Source: Nitrososphaerales archaeon (GTDB lineage: Archaea; Thermoproteota; Nitrososphaeria; Conexivisphaerales; UBA164). Taken from it: a stretch of 5,518 bases of DNA. The DNA is taken from the NCBI GenBank assembly GCA_023256405.1, contig JAGDXK010000019.1:1482-6999 (forward strand). The letters run 5' to 3'. Made by a program: the position numbers and the translations under genes. Shown here piece after piece: positions 5,306 to 5,518 of this stretch (positions are counted from its first letter, which is position 1; each line of letters begins with the position of its first letter). Under the pieces are notes generated by a model. That model saw nothing but the letters and a program-made list of their open reading frames with translations, did no database searches and had not been told where the DNA came from.

Positions 5306-5437
5306 CTACGAGCTTAAATTAGCTGACCTCCTCCCCGCCCTGAAGGGTGAGGCTTTCACTGATTGTAAAGGATCAGTGCTGGTGTTTGCCATGGTTAAAT
5401 CGATCCCGATCTTCCTTGGGCAAGCTGCCTCATGAAT
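5306..5437 (-). pseudogene. Remnant of the C-terminal tail of an IS200/IS605-type TnpB (OrfB)
   Basis: A 43-codon frame closed by a stop at 5306-5308 and opened only by a stop at 5438-5440, with no start signal of its own. It ends '…TDPLQSVKASPFRAGRRS…'. Tails of this kind, with 'KASPFRAG' produced by translating the terminal hairpin, are common at the C-terminus of archaeal TnpB/OrfB proteins. The RuvC and zinc-finger parts are absent from what precedes it (5438-5518), where all frames soon meet stops. I read it as a decayed right end of such an element. It may instead be a short non-coding relic whose frame is accidental. TnpB identity rests on the tail and hairpin alone. Confidence 0.4.
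5324..5357 (-). mobile_element. Right-end hairpin of an IS200/IS605-type element
   Basis: TGACCTCCTCCCCGCCCTGA followed by AGGGTGAGGCTTTC is, as I recall it, the recurrent terminal sequence of IS605/IS1341-type elements in archaea and bacteria. It forms a stem: 5333-5341 pairs with 5344-5352 apart from a C·A mismatch at 5335/5350 and a G·T wobble at 5337/5348. Next to it, ACTGAT (5358-5363) and ATCAGT (5372-5377) form a second perfect 6-bp stem with an 8-nt loop. In intact elements this region folds as the 3' part of the TnpB guide RNA and is the end recognised by the TnpA transposase. No tnpA or complete tnpB accompanies it here. Confidence 0.55.
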
Positions 5438-5479
5438 CTATTTCGATAGTTGACTTTTCGCAGGAGTAATAGAAAATCG

Positions 5480-5488
5480 TATAAAAAG
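5480..5488 (+). promoter_or_regulatory. TATA-like box near the right edge
   Basis: TATAAAAAG is preceded by the A-rich GAAAATCG and lies about 30 nt upstream of an ATG at 5514-5516, the last complete codon of the window. This is the layout of a leaderless rightward gene whose body lies outside. The reverse reading, CTTTTTATA, could equally be a leftward A-box, but no sensible leftward gene follows it. Confidence 0.3.
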
Positions 5489-5518
5489 AGCATCGATATA
5501 TGATTTAGCTGATATGAA

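Larger units (their letters stand above)
5243..5518. other. Intergenic stretch with no intact gene
   Basis: Apart from the rps30e upstream region (to about 5300) and the IS605-type remnant (5306-5437), I find no gene here. No frame on either strand exceeds about 45 codons, and there is no tRNA-like cloverleaf or repeat array. Bases 5438-5518 are AT-rich, hold the TATA-like box at 5480-5488, and may be the start of the next gene's control region. Confidence 0.6.

Noticed and set aside
5306..5518. A complete IS605-type element
   Set aside because: No tnpA, no TnpB RuvC or zinc-finger motifs and no second end are visible; only the right-end tail and hairpin are present.
1..5518. CRISPR arrays, tRNA or rRNA genes
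   Set aside because: No regularly spaced repeats, no cloverleaf-like segments with conserved T-arm bases and no rRNA-like stretches were found on either strand.

Overview
The window looks like a chromosomal segment of a euryarchaeon, most likely of the Thermoplasma group (order Thermoplasmatales). The evidence is an archaeal-type PEP carboxylase, a Trm14-type tRNA methyltransferase, a UPF0200 P-loop protein and ribosomal protein eS30, all archaeal families. Most genes also have an AT-rich archaeal A-box about 24-31 nt upstream of the start codon, the spacing expected for leaderless mRNAs. Base composition is moderate (near 45-50 % GC by eye). The order-level assignment is inference. I could not run a search.

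Layout. On the left, a minus-strand RecA/KaiC-like ATPase gene (1-417) runs off the window edge and is divergent from ppcA (546-2084, +). ppcA is convergent with the THUMP methyltransferase gene trm14 (2081-3196, -), and the two stop codons overlap. An 88-bp divergent promoter region (3197-3284) then serves trm14 leftwards and a UPF0200 nucleotide-kinase-like gene (3285-3854, +) rightwards. This is followed in the same direction by a four-CBS-domain gene (3888-5042, +). Ribosomal protein gene rps30e (5069-5242, -) is convergent with it. The right end (5243-5518) holds the rps30e upstream region, a decayed right end of an IS200/IS605-type tnpB element (about 5306-5437), and a TATA-like box just before the window edge.

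Functional picture. ppcA supplies oxaloacetate from PEP and bicarbonate. The rest leans towards translation: trm14 modifies tRNA, and rps30e encodes a small-subunit protein. The CBS gene carries, after its CBS domains, a C-terminal domain whose predicted helix/strand order and key positions match the bacterial ribosome hibernation factor HPF/RaiA. I infer that it may be a nucleotide-responsive ribosome hibernation factor. This is the most interesting item in the window. Other points of interest are the overlapping stop codons, two facing TTG-initiated genes with different initiation modes, out-of-frame ATGs exactly 10 nt upstream of two starts, and a possible orphan TnpB guide-RNA scaffold upstream of rps30e.
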